Assembly: GCA_022771185.1 (NCBI GenBank)
Contig: JALFCJ010000216.1
Span: 1-8,520 of the forward strand
From: Spirochaetales bacterium
GTDB taxonomy: Bacteria; Spirochaetota; Spirochaetia; Sphaerochaetales; Sphaerochaetaceae
Length of the DNA stretch: 8,520 nt
Direction of reading: 5' to 3'
Numbering within the stretch: the first letter of the stretch is position 1; each line of letters begins with the position of its first letter. Shown here one piece after another: positions 1 to 6,116 of this stretch. The notes below the pieces were generated by a model that was not told the origin of the DNA, did not search any database, and worked only from the letters and a program-made list of their open reading frames with translations. The position numbers and the translations under genes were made by a program.

Positions 1-2
1 GC

Positions 3-977
3 CTTGCTTCCATATGCTCAGGAGAGGAGGGAACGCTGCCAGCCGACATCGATACCTCAAATAACGACTATGCAATAACAGACGAGGCAATGATCCTAAA
101 CTCAGAGCCCATATGTAAAGGTTGCAGGAAATTAATCCTGACAGAAGAACAGCTGTCGTTCTTATTTTCTCAAGACAACATATCTACAGATTATACTGAT
201 ATCAAGTCTTTAAATAATTGTGATTTAAATCGGACAGATCTGCATCGAAAAGCAATCGAACTGGCAGAAAATGTGAAGTTTGACAATCTTTTTATTTGGA
301 AAGAGAGAATAAATGAGGACTCCACGATCATCTATGAATTATCTGAAGACCACAGATATATTTATTGCGTTAATTTAGAGTTCAATAAGGGTGCAATTAG
401 AAAAGACATTGAATCGGGTAATATAACTAGAAGTTCCTATATTTTTGACAGCATACTGTCTTCCGATTATGATCCGAATTCCTATACATATGAAGCCATT
501 TTTGATAGAGGCGAATACGAAATGCGTAATACCTTTCAATTTAATCTTCCCAAAGGTTTTCACGGCATTAAGGAATTTGATATATCTTTTGCAGAATCTG
601 ATGAGTTTTATCTCGATGAATATACCGGTGTATATACTAGTGAATACGAATATACAAACAGAAATGATGATGAATTTCTCATTTGGCCTAACTATGACGG
701 AATGTCGGAAGAAGAACTGGTGAAAGAGCTGTTTGTCGCAATCAATCGATTAAGGACCCGTTCCGTATGGTGCCTTTTAGATAAGTACAATGTTCCATCC
801 GACTCTGTAGACCCTATGACAGGAGAAACTGCTCTTGATGCAATACAAAGACTCTATGCCAAGTACAATGGGAAAGAAAATCCGAGGAGTGGATATGGAC
901 TCTCGTGTTTCAGGATACTCAGAATGATTCAGCTTAAGGAAAAACAACGTGTATCAAATCAAACAAGTAGCGATTGA
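3..977 (+). CDS. Acidic hypothetical protein with CxxC motif and ankyrin-like unit (5' end outside window or uncertain)
   Basis: I do not recognise the family. The frame is open from the left edge, so the start may lie outside the window. An ATG at 90 is possible, but its only SD-like bases (GAGG, 84-87) are 2 nt away, too close. A CTG at 36 follows a strong purine run (21-31) and is another option. The protein is rich in D, E, Y and N and has no signal peptide or membrane segment. A C-K-G-C pair lies at about 114-125. The C-terminal part (about 717-860) reads like one ankyrin-type unit, with helix, LLDKYNVPSDSVDP turn and TGETALDAI. The 3' end overlaps the radical SAM gene by 29 nt, which suggests translational coupling and a shared task, such as partner or substrate recognition for that enzyme (inference). 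Another frame ending in TAA at 76-78 is also open to the edge and could be the tail of an upstream gene. Confidence 0.7.
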   Translation, partial: LASICSGEEGTLPADIDTSNNDYAITDEAMILNSEPICKGCRKLILTEEQLSFLFSQDNISTDYTDIKSLNNCDLNRTDLHRKAIELAENVKFDNLFIWKERINEDSTIIYELSEDHRYIYCVNLEFNKGAIRKDIESGNITRSSYIFDSILSSDYDPNSYTYEAIFDRGEYEMRNTFQFNLPKGFHGIKEFDISFAESDEFYLDEYTGVYTSEYEYTNRNDDEFLIWPNYDGMSEEELVKELFVAINRLRTRSVWCLLDKYNVPSDSVDPMTGETALDAIQRLYAKYNGKENPRSGYGLSCFRILRMIQLKEKQRVSNQTSSD

Positions 978-1701
978 CCTTACTAATTCATGCTCCAAAA
1001 ACTGTTCTTTCTGTTATAACAAGAGCCACAGTGACGGCGATACCTTGTGGAAACCGAAAGAAGTGGTTTCTTTTGCCCTGGATTGCTTTGAGAACGGTGT
1101 AGAGGCATTCTCTCTCGGAGGAGGAGAACCTCTGGAGTATGGCGGTATTTTTGAAATAATCGACAGTATCAAAGAATACTTATATACAACTGTAACCTCC
1201 AACGGACTAAGGCTTCTAGACAAAGCTTTCTTTGACGAATTTACCCACCATCTTCCCGATAAGATCCATATAAGCATCCACTATCCAGAGGATGAGAAAG
1301 AAGTAAACAGAGTCATCTCAATGGTAAAGAAACTGGAGGAATATCCGGTTAAGAGCGGTATAAATCTTCTTGTTTCAACAAAGAACATCAGTGAATCGAA
1401 ACATGTTTTGAGAAAACTAGAGGAAAACAATATAGGAAGAGACAGAATAATTGTGCTTCCCATGAAATATCGATTCTCTCCCTCAAAAAAAGAGATGATC
1501 GCAGTTACAGAAGGAAAGCCCTTTCAAAGTCCGTCTTGTTTACTTGGATGTAAAAGACCTCTGTCTTATTGCTCCGTGACATGGAACAAAATGGTCTCCC
1601 CTTGTAGTTATAGTCCAAGTAAAGAGGAACTGAAAGATATCTCATTTGATGGATTGATGAAAGCTTTATCAAAAGTTGAGTTTATGAGTTGCAAAGCATA
1701 G
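949..1701 (+). CDS. Radical SAM protein with SPASM/Twitch-like cysteine-rich C-terminus (probably frameshifted at the end)
   Basis: A radical S-adenosylmethionine enzyme. The cluster motif C-x3-C-x2-C is C15, C19 and C22 (CSKNCSFC), followed by Y23. The SAM-binding GGGEP motif is at residues 57-61. The GTG start is supported by AAGGA at 936-940, 8 nt upstream, and overlaps the preceding gene by 29 nt. After the barrel there is a cysteine-rich tail (SPSC, LLGC, SYC, SPC, SC) resembling auxiliary-cluster SPASM/Twitch domains of peptide- or protein-modifying radical SAM enzymes. At 250 residues it is short, and the frame ends at SCKA-stop while a good continuation lies in another frame to 1798. 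No precursor peptide is visible, so the substrate is unknown. The upstream acidic protein may be partner or substrate. The radical SAM assignment is firm; maturase function is inference. Confidence 0.85.
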   Translation: MYQIKQVAIDLTNSCSKNCSFCYNKSHSDGDTLWKPKEVVSFALDCFENGVEAFSLGGGEPLEYGGIFEIIDSIKEYLYTTVTSNGLRLLDKAFFDEFTHHLPDKIHISIHYPEDEKEVNRVISMVKKLEEYPVKSGINLLVSTKNISESKHVLRKLEENNIGRDRIIVLPMKYRFSPSKKEMIAVTEGKPFQSPSCLLGCKRPLSYCSVTWNKMVSPCSYSPSKEELKDISFDGLMKALSKVEFMSCKA

Positions 1702-1798
1702 ATGTATAAAAGTAAACGAGGAGTCATTTAATCTTAATCAAAAAGTAAAACAAGAGAATGTCACACTTGACATTATATCTGAGGAAATCAAGAATTAG
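1700..1798 (+). pseudogene. Out-of-frame C-terminal tail of the radical SAM gene
   Basis: Directly after the radical SAM stop, another frame runs open for 32 codons to TAG at 1796-1798. It reads RCIKVNEESFN, then NQKVKQENVTLDIISEEIKN. It has no start codon and no SD, so it is not a separate gene. Joined by a +1 shift at the stop (bypassing T1699), the protein would read SCKARC, supplying a further cysteine where SPASM/Twitch domains often carry the last cluster ligands. A single-base insertion near 1699, a sequencing error, or rarely a recoding event would explain it. The charged, stop-free composition in AT-rich DNA supports real coding ancestry. Confidence 0.55.
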
Positions 1799-1857
1799 TT
1801 GTACCCTAAAACAGGGCATCTAGGTCGGCGTAATAGTCGTGGTTTGCACGGGTACAA
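1799..1857 (+). repeat. 8-bp perfect inverted repeat enclosing 43 nt, next to the terminator
   Basis: TTGTACCC (1799-1806) and GGGTACAA (1850-1857) are exact inverted copies. The left arm starts at the base after the out-of-frame stop, and the right arm overlaps the terminator stem by 2 nt. It may be part of the folded 3' end of the mRNA. A mobile-element end is the alternative, but no duplication or transposase supports it. Confidence 0.5.
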
Positions 1858-1883
1858 ATCCATCCTAATAGGGTGGATTTTTT
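1856..1883 (+). terminator. Intrinsic terminator of the radical SAM operon
   Basis: The stem AAATCCATCC/GGGTGGATTT has 10 pairs including one G-U and a 5-nt loop (TAATA). A run of six T (1878-1883) forms the end of the stem and the tail. There is no T-run on the other strand, so it acts rightward. It closes the transcript of the acidic protein and radical SAM pair. Confidence 0.8.
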
Positions 1884-1912
1884 GGTAGCATTCAGAATAA
1901 AGTTTTCTCACG

Positions 1913-2163
1913 TCAGATATTTTCTTCAAGTCTACTTTCAGGTGTTGTTTCTGGAAGCTTTTACAATAATTGAGATACATTACGATATGCAATTCCATCC
2001 TTACTATTCATATCTTTACCAAGATACAAAACATACCTACCTGTAATATTTCCATATCGGGATCTGTCCAAAGATAACTTTTCTTATCTATAAGTTGCTT
2101 ACCTTGTTCTCTGACATATTGGCTACTATGCTTGATTTCGTATAGGGCACATGCATTAAACAA
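1913..2163 (-). pseudogene. C-terminal remnant of an AAA-type ATPase with DUF4143 domain
   Basis: The minus strand encodes CALYEIKHSSQYVREQGKQ and LIDKKSYLWTDPD (about 2160-2045). After a frame change near 2042 it continues as TGRYVLYLGKD, MNSKDGIAYRNVSQLL, an in-frame TAA at 1961-1963, and KLPETTPESRLEENI-stop. This order (YEIKHS, LID, GRYVLYLG, DGIAYRNV) matches the nuclease-like C-terminus of prokaryotic ATPases annotated AAA_14/DUF4143, from memory of the family. The ATPase core and start are missing, and upstream the reading runs into unrelated G+C-richer DNA at about 2160. At least one frameshift, one nonsense codon and a large truncation show a dead gene. Confidence 0.7.
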
Positions 2164-2289
2164 CGAAGACTTCCTGTTTCTGATGGACAAGCTGGGGTAC
2201 AGGAAGCTTGAGTCGGAGATGACCGTCACGGGGGCAGGGTGGTGACCAAACTCGACCTCACCTCACAGCTGAAGGCGTTGATTCAATAG
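2164..2289 (+). other. G+C-richer orphan segment with two overlapping C-terminal-like frames
   Basis: This segment is clearly richer in G+C than its surroundings. A plus-strand frame reads NEDFLFLMDKLGYRKLE and SEMTVTGAGW-stop (TGA near 2243). A second frame starts at an overlapping GTG and reads VTKLDLTSQLKALIQ-stop (TAG at 2287-2289). Stop-start overlap of two frames is typical of two-gene insertion sequences, but I cannot assign a family. It looks like the end of a foreign gene pair inserted against the broken ATPase remnant. From 2290 to about 2387 I see only AT-rich DNA with T-runs. Confidence 0.35.
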
Positions 2290-2387
2290 GACATTTTTTT
2301 CTTCTTTTTCAGAGGCTCAAAAGTCCTAAACTTGGAAGAAGTAAACTCAACTAATAAGCTACAAAGATTATTCTTTTACTTTTCAAA

Positions 2388-2416
2388 TTGTCCCCGATAT
2401 TCTTTGCCAATAATAA
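2388..2416 (+). promoter_or_regulatory. Possible promoter of the VanY-type lipoprotein gene
   Basis: TTGTCC (2388-2393), a 17-nt spacer and TAATAA (2411-2416) resemble a weak sigma-70 type promoter about 90 nt before the probable TTG start. The -10 match is poor and no other evidence supports it. Confidence 0.25.
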
Positions 2417-2507
2417 GGGAAAGATTTTTTCTTATCAAAGTAATCCAGTATCGGTGACAAATGGCTCTTTTGGAGAATTGAAGAAAAGACTGGAAAGAAG
2501 CTGTAAA

Positions 2508-3199
2508 TTGAATAAAGTGATTTTAACACTATTTTGTGTCGTATTATGTTTTCTGCTCATAGGCTGTGCTGGCATAAAAAGTGACAAAAGGGTGGAAAAC
2601 TACTTGGTATTGGTGAATAAACAAAACCCACTTCCTGATGGTTGGGAAGATAGACTTGAAACTGTAACGGTCACTAATTCAGTGGGAGATGAAGTCCAAG
2701 TCGAGAAAAAGGCATATGATGCGTTTTTGAAACTAAAAGAAGACTTGGAAGAAAACGATGGCATCTACTTGGAATTGGACTCAGCTTTTAGAAGCGTAGC
2801 CTCACAACAGGAGATAATGGATCGTTACATAAAGAAGTATGGAGAAGAATATGCAACAAATACTGTGGCAACACCCGGGTACTCCGAACACCATACTGGA
2901 CTTGCTTTAGATTTGTATTTCAAGCTAAAAACCGACGATGGATCTTTTACTGATGTATATTACAACGAAGATCTAGTGAAGTATCCAGAAATATGGAAAA
3001 AATACATGCAAAACTGCAGCATTACGGCTTTATCCTTCGATATATCGAGGGTCAAGAACACATTACCGGTTACTCGTATGAGCCATGGCATATCCGATAC
3101 GTCGACGCCCCCAAAATAGCGGCATATATTATGACCACCCCCGGTATGACATTAGAAAGCTTTTGGGAACATGCAGAGCTGAAACCAAATTGTGAATAG
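2508..3199 (+). pseudogene. VanY-type D,D-carboxypeptidase lipoprotein, frameshifted
   Basis: A zinc D-alanyl-D-alanine carboxypeptidase that would trim peptidoglycan stem peptides outside the membrane. The likely start is TTG 2508, giving a 20-residue lipoprotein signal (MNKVILTLFCVVLCFLLIGC, lipobox L-I-G-C) after a purine-rich AAAGAAG. TTG 2478 and TTG 2388 are in-frame alternatives. The family motif SxHxxGxAxD is present as SEHHTGLALD (about 2882-2912). After IWKK at a run of six A (2997-3002) this frame drifts into nonsense and stops at 3119. The true continuation is in the -1 frame: IHAKLQHYGFILRYIEGQEH, then the catalytic/zinc motif EPWHIRY (3080-3100), ending at 3199. The break therefore separates the two halves of the active site. 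One lost base, a homopolymer sequencing error, or slippage on the A-run could explain it. No downstream partner gene is visible. Confidence 0.8.
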
Positions 3200-3601
3200 A
3201 GATAATTAAGTATAGCTAAGTGTCGATTATTCTCAGCAAGAATCAGGTAAAGCCATGCTTAACATCTATTATTAAATGGAAAAGAGGGGAAGCACTAACC
3301 TATCCGATTAAAGTGGATTTACAATCACTTTTCTTCTGACTTTGACATCTTTACCCTGCGTAATAATGACTTGAGGTTGTCGTTTACGTCTCGGGTTTTA
3401 TCGTAAATCTCATCATCAGCAGAAAGAATAAGATGGTCCTTGCCCTTTTCCATTAACAATCATAAGACTTGTTTATAGTATCAGAGCCGTAGGTTAATCA
3501 AAAAGCAGTTTCCAACTTGTGTAAATGCACTTACTTTTCCAATGACATTCCTATTACATTTGAAATATATTGTCGAAATTCATAACACCATTTCCTTTTT
3601 T
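3200..3601. other. Intergenic stretch with one doubtful small frame
   Basis: About 400 nt between the broken carboxypeptidase gene and the mini-lipoprotein promoter. There is no strong terminator after the carboxypeptidase. A weak 6-bp hairpin AAAGTG/CACTTT (3310-3332) is the only candidate. The only coding-like sequence is the 42-codon minus frame listed separately. No repeats, tRNA or clear mobile-element ends are visible. Confidence 0.5.
3325..3453 (-). CDS. Small hypothetical protein or gene remnant, 42 aa
   Basis: ATG at 3451-3453 to TGA at 3325-3327. The peptide is highly charged and helical in character, with MEKGKDHLILSADDEIYD, then NDNLKSLLRRV and a KMSKSEEK end. Composition looks like real coding sequence and the K/E-rich end looks like a natural C-terminus. 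There is no SD before the ATG, and an in-frame stop lies three codons upstream, so it may be the last part of a lost gene. I do not recognise the family. Confidence 0.3.
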   Translation of the reverse strand: MEKGKDHLILSADDEIYDKTRDVNDNLKSLLRRVKMSKSEEK

Positions 3602-3631
3602 TTGATACAATCAAATGAGAAACAATACACT
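3602..3631 (+). promoter_or_regulatory. Promoter of the mini-lipoprotein gene
   Basis: TTGATA (3602-3607), an 18-nt spacer and TACACT (3626-3631) form a reasonable sigma-70 type promoter. The expected start at about 3638 leaves a leader of roughly 19 nt containing the SD GGAGGT (3647-3652). Confidence 0.5.
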
Positions 3632-3656
3632 TTATATTCTAATACTGGAGGTAAAT

Positions 3657-3740
3657 ATGAAAAGACTTTTCCCTCTATTGATGATTTTTATTATTGCAAT
3701 ATTTATTATTGGTTGTGATAACAAAACACTTCGTGTATAA
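3657..3740 (+). CDS. 27-residue mini-lipoprotein
   Basis: ATG 3657 follows a perfect GGAGGT (3647-3652) and ends at TAA 3738-3740. The sequence has a lysine/arginine start (MKR), a long hydrophobic core rich in I, L and F, and a lipobox I-I-G-C with the cysteine at residue 20. After it come only 7 residues (DNKTLRV). It is a complete lipoprotein signal peptide with almost no mature part. It has its own promoter and terminator, which argues against chance. It could be a small lysis- or entericidin-like lipopeptide, a signal-peptide-derived peptide (pheromone-like), or the start of a lipoprotein gene truncated by deletion. I cannot choose between these. Confidence 0.6.
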   Translation: MKRLFPLLMIFIIAIFIIGCDNKTLRV

Positions 3741-3750
3741 AATCTTATAA

Positions 3751-3774
3751 ATTAATAGATTGATAGATTGATAG
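3751..3774. repeat. Three tandem copies of an 8-bp unit
   Basis: ATTAATAG, ATTGATAG and ATTGATAG follow one another between the mini-lipoprotein stop and its terminator. The short tandem array can change copy number by slippage; it encodes nothing evident. Confidence 0.7.
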
Positions 3775-3778
3775 AAGA

Positions 3779-3823
3779 GGGGCTGTGCTTACTTGAAAAT
3801 ATTTCATGCACAAGCCCCTTTTT
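3779..3823 (+). terminator. Intrinsic terminator after the mini-lipoprotein gene
   Basis: The stem GGGGCTGTGC (3779-3788) pairs with GCACAAGCCCC (3808-3818) with one bulged base and a loop of about 19 nt, followed by TTTTT (3819-3823). Leftward the stem is followed only by a mixed C/T stretch, so termination of the convergent nucleotidase gene there is possible but weaker. Confidence 0.75.
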
Positions 3824-3834
3824 ACTAATTGTAA

Positions 3835-5637
3835 TTATTCAATCACTTTCCAGCTGGAATCAAATCCATGAGAGACCTTGTCACTTGGAGAAACGACCTT
3901 CATAGCTTTGACATATTCACCGATTTGTGTTGGAACCGGCGCCCTGTCAGATCCTAAGAACTGGCTTGCTGTCCAGAAGCAATCAGCTTCACTCTTTCCT
4001 GTAGCTTCAGCAAATCCATATCCACCAGATAGTCTATAGGAGTTGAGAGCGACCTTTACAGAGCCTATTTCCCTAATATCAACACCATTAATCTCTGCCT
4101 TTACAAGTTTTTTACCGTTCTCCAGAGATGGATCAATTACATAATCGACGCCATAGAAGGTATCAAGTCCATATATTGATACGCCCTCTCCCATGGCTGC
4201 TTTTCCATCTTTAATTGTGTACATATCAGCGACACAACTCATCCAGTTGTACAGTTCCACGCCTGTCAGTTCCACTGCACAAAGAAGGTTATTCGAGTAT
4301 CTATATAGCTTAGACAGCTCAAGAGTAGAAATAGTATCGCCATCAGAAGGTACAAAACTAAGATTTCTGTTTGAATCGGTGCCAAATACAGGAGATGCGA
4401 TAGAGACAGTTGCACCTTCAACACCTTCACTCTGCCATGTACACCAAATCTGAGCCTTATGGATAAAGTCCATCAATGCTGTCTGGGAAAGAATCATATC
4501 GTTATTGCTCTTTCCTTCAGCTTGCACTCTAACACTATTCCATCCGTTATCAAATGTTCCGATAGGAGAACTTGCCCACTGATATGTTTCATCATACCAA
4601 TCATCCATCATTAGGCTAAGTGTCTCATCCGGAGCAACACTGTCGAGGGATGTGAGAGACGACTCAATATCCACCCCTGCAACCTTCCCTTTTGCAAAAT
4701 TAATTGTAAGAATACTCTCGGTAAGAGCCTTTCCTCCACCATTAACAATAGTTACATCCTTTCTTTCATTATTCTTAGTAACTGTAATATTGGGCTGGTG
4801 GTCATGACCGCAAATAAATAAATCAACACCATTTGTCGCCTCTGCGGCCATAAAGGTCTGGCTCTCAAGGCTAAATTCATCAGCACTTCCAAGTCCGCTA
4901 TGAACTGCAACTACTACGATGTCTGCCTTCTCTTTGTTTTTTACTACATCGACCCATTTATCGATTTCATTTGCAAGAATGCCTTCCGGGTTCTCCAATG
5001 AAGAGAATGATAAATTAGGATAATTTGTTGCCAAGTCCCAGTTTGCATTAGCAGCATTACCAAGACCAATAACAGCAACTCTAGCCTTTAAACCATCTTC
5101 AAACTTAAAGTCGAAGATTTCATATGGCTGATAGTAAGATTCTCCTGCTTTTGCCTTATTTCCATGTACGTTTACGCCATCTTCAATAAGTGTAACGTTA
5201 CCACTCAAGCAGCTGATACCATTATTCTCTGCAAATAAAACTTGAACATCTCTCTGCTGAGGAAGGAAATTAAACTCATGGTTACCCATTGTCCACACAT
5301 CATAGCCGATGTAAGACAATGCACTTACCATTGGGTTAATCACATCCATCTTATAGTTAATGGCATATTGAGCCATTAAGGTTCCCTGAATCGTATCGCC
5401 GTTATCGATGACGATTATATCATCACCAAATTTCTCTCTGGCGTTATTGACAGCTGTAGCAACTCTTGGCATTGATGCTGCGTCTTCTTTAGAAGTTGCA
5501 ACATCCTTACTTGCAGCCCTGCCGTGCATATCTGTTGTCGAGACCACTGCAATCGAATGGCTAGTAGGCCCCTTTTCTATACTTGTACAGGAAACGACTA
5601 AACAGATAGCGACAAAAAGTAATAATACCTTTCTCAT
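3835..5637 (-). CDS. Lipoprotein bifunctional metallophosphatase/5'-nucleotidase (UshA/CpdB family)
   Basis: A 600-residue enzyme that hydrolyses nucleotides or 2',3'-cyclic nucleotides at the cell surface or in the periplasm to salvage nucleosides and phosphate. The signal peptide has lipobox V-V-S-C with C17. The N-terminal calcineurin-like phosphoesterase domain has the two-metal ligands in order: D36-x-H38 (TTDMHGR), D81 (NGDTIQG), N119-H120-E121 (GNHEF), a histidine in VAVHSG, and G277-H278-D279-H280. The C-terminal 5'-nucleotidase domain (about residues 360-600) carries LTGVELYNW and NSYRLSGGYGF (532-542), the substrate-base-binding type segment. Length and domain order are normal and the gene looks intact. 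The ATG at 5637 has a GTGAGG-type SD 10 nt upstream. It stands alone and converges on the mini-lipoprotein terminator. The exact substrate (5'-nucleotide or cyclic nucleotide) cannot be read from sequence. Confidence 0.93.
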   Translation of the reverse strand: MRKVLLLFVAICLVVSCTSIEKGPTSHSIAVVSTTDMHGRAASKDVATSKEDAASMPRVATAVNNAREKFGDDIIVIDNGDTIQGTLMAQYAINYKMDVINPMVSALSYIGYDVWTMGNHEFNFLPQQRDVQVLFAENNGISCLSGNVTLIEDGVNVHGNKAKAGESYYQPYEIFDFKFEDGLKARVAVIGLGNAANANWDLATNYPNLSFSSLENPEGILANEIDKWVDVVKNKEKADIVVVAVHSGLGSADEFSLESQTFMAAEATNGVDLFICGHDHQPNITVTKNNERKDVTIVNGGGKALTESILTINFAKGKVAGVDIESSLTSLDSVAPDETLSLMMDDWYDETYQWASSPIGTFDNGWNSVRVQAEGKSNNDMILSQTALMDFIHKAQIWCTWQSEGVEGATVSIASPVFGTDSNRNLSFVPSDGDTISTLELSKLYRYSNNLLCAVELTGVELYNWMSCVADMYTIKDGKAAMGEGVSIYGLDTFYGVDYVIDPSLENGKKLVKAEINGVDIREIGSVKVALNSYRLSGGYGFAEATGKSEADCFWTASQFLGSDRAPVPTQIGEYVKAMKVVSPSDKVSHGFDSSWKVIE

Positions 5638-5807
5638 ACGGAAAAAACCTCACTACAAACCAAGAATATATTTAACTACTGAATAATACAATCCTCCATT
5701 AAGCGAAGAATAACAATGCAGCTCTAAGAAAATATTTATCTGCTTTTTGTGGGGTGAACGGAAAGCATGAGGATAATATAGTGTCAGCATAGGACAAACA
5801 AACGGGG
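5638..5807. other. Leader/intergenic region upstream of the nucleotidase gene
   Basis: This holds the leftward leader of the nucleotidase gene. A possible minus-strand promoter has TTGTAT, a 17-nt spacer and TATTCT within about 5665-5700, but both boxes are weak. Nothing else is convincing before the DUF1016 fragment. Beyond that fragment, 5913-6058 also has no gene I can support. Confidence 0.3.
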
Positions 5808-5912
5808 ATGCGGACATTTTCTTGGACTAACAATCTCCTGATTATAACTGCTTGCAAGACCGACGAATCAAAGGAATTCTACATCAGAGCTTGCATTGAG
5901 AATCACTACTAG
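5808..5912 (+). pseudogene. Fragment of a DUF1016 (YhcG-like, PDDEXK nuclease) gene
   Basis: The frame reads MRTFSWTNNLLIITACK, then TDESKEFYIRACIENHY-stop. The pattern S-W-[ST]-x-N-x-L-I, a short linker, E-x-x-E/K-F-Y and a following helix matches the N-terminal domain of the DUF1016/YhcG family, from memory of that family (typically SWSHN..LI...EEKEFY). Whole proteins are about 330-380 residues with a nuclease-like C-terminus. Only about 34 codons remain, without the region before SW or anything after the helix. The ATG at 5808 follows a G-run but is probably accidental. YhcG-type proteins travel with restriction and defence DNA, so this points to an eroded accessory locus. Confidence 0.6.
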
Positions 5913-6058
5913 TTCAGTCTTACTCGTAGTATATTGCAATAACTCCTAAGTTCAAACTTTATGGTCGGGCATACATATTTTGTAGCTAATATGAAGAATC
6001 AGATGTCTTCGGTTGATATTGCTTTTCGCCGTAATCTCCTCAAAGGTGATTTTTATCT

Positions 6059-6106
6059 AATCATATTCTCATCAAAGAGTATTGAATTCCAATCATATTC
6101 TCGTCA
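6059..6106. repeat. 16-bp direct repeats across the fic promoter (possible operator)
   Basis: AATCATATTCTCATCA (6059-6074) and AATCATATTCTCGTCA (6091-6106) differ at one base and are spaced 32 bp apart, about three helical turns. The first lies upstream of the -35 box and the second spans the spacer into the -10 box of the predicted fic promoter. This is a good geometry for a repressor, perhaps Fic itself through its C-terminal winged-helix-like part (inference). Confidence 0.55.
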
Positions 6107-6110
6107 TAAT
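6082..6110 (+). promoter_or_regulatory. fic promoter, probably giving a leaderless mRNA
   Basis: TTGAAT (6082-6087), a 17-nt spacer and CATAAT (6105-6110). The expected start point, 6-7 nt downstream, falls on the fic ATG at 6117. No SD is present before that ATG, which agrees with leaderless translation. Confidence 0.5.
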
Positions 6111-6116
6111 CTAATC

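Noticed and set aside
445..723. Plus-strand overlapping frame within the acidic protein gene
   Set aside because: No SD, biased odd composition and full overlap with the better coding frame.
1841..1870. Possible tRNA T-arm near GGGTACAAATCC
   Set aside because: The loop lacks the TTC core, and the region is better explained by the inverted repeat and terminator.
1795..1998. Minus-strand open frame of 67 codons
   Set aside because: It lies out of frame over the ATPase remnant and the terminator; another minus frame gives the recognisable family sequence.
2008..2229. Minus-strand open frame of 73 codons as an independent gene
   Set aside because: Its middle is the DUF4143 remnant; its first part is antisense to the G+C-rich segment and its last part is frameshifted, so it is a chance fusion.
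4193..4453. Plus-strand frame opposite the nucleotidase gene
   Set aside because: Antisense shadow of an intact, motif-complete gene.
5408..5686. Plus-strand frame opposite the nucleotidase N-terminus
   Set aside because: Antisense shadow; no SD or family features.
5961..6116. N-terminal extension of Fic from an upstream ATG
   Set aside because: The 52 codons do not resemble DUF4172 Fic N-termini, contain the promoter and direct repeats, and the family start MAYIWQ is at 6117.
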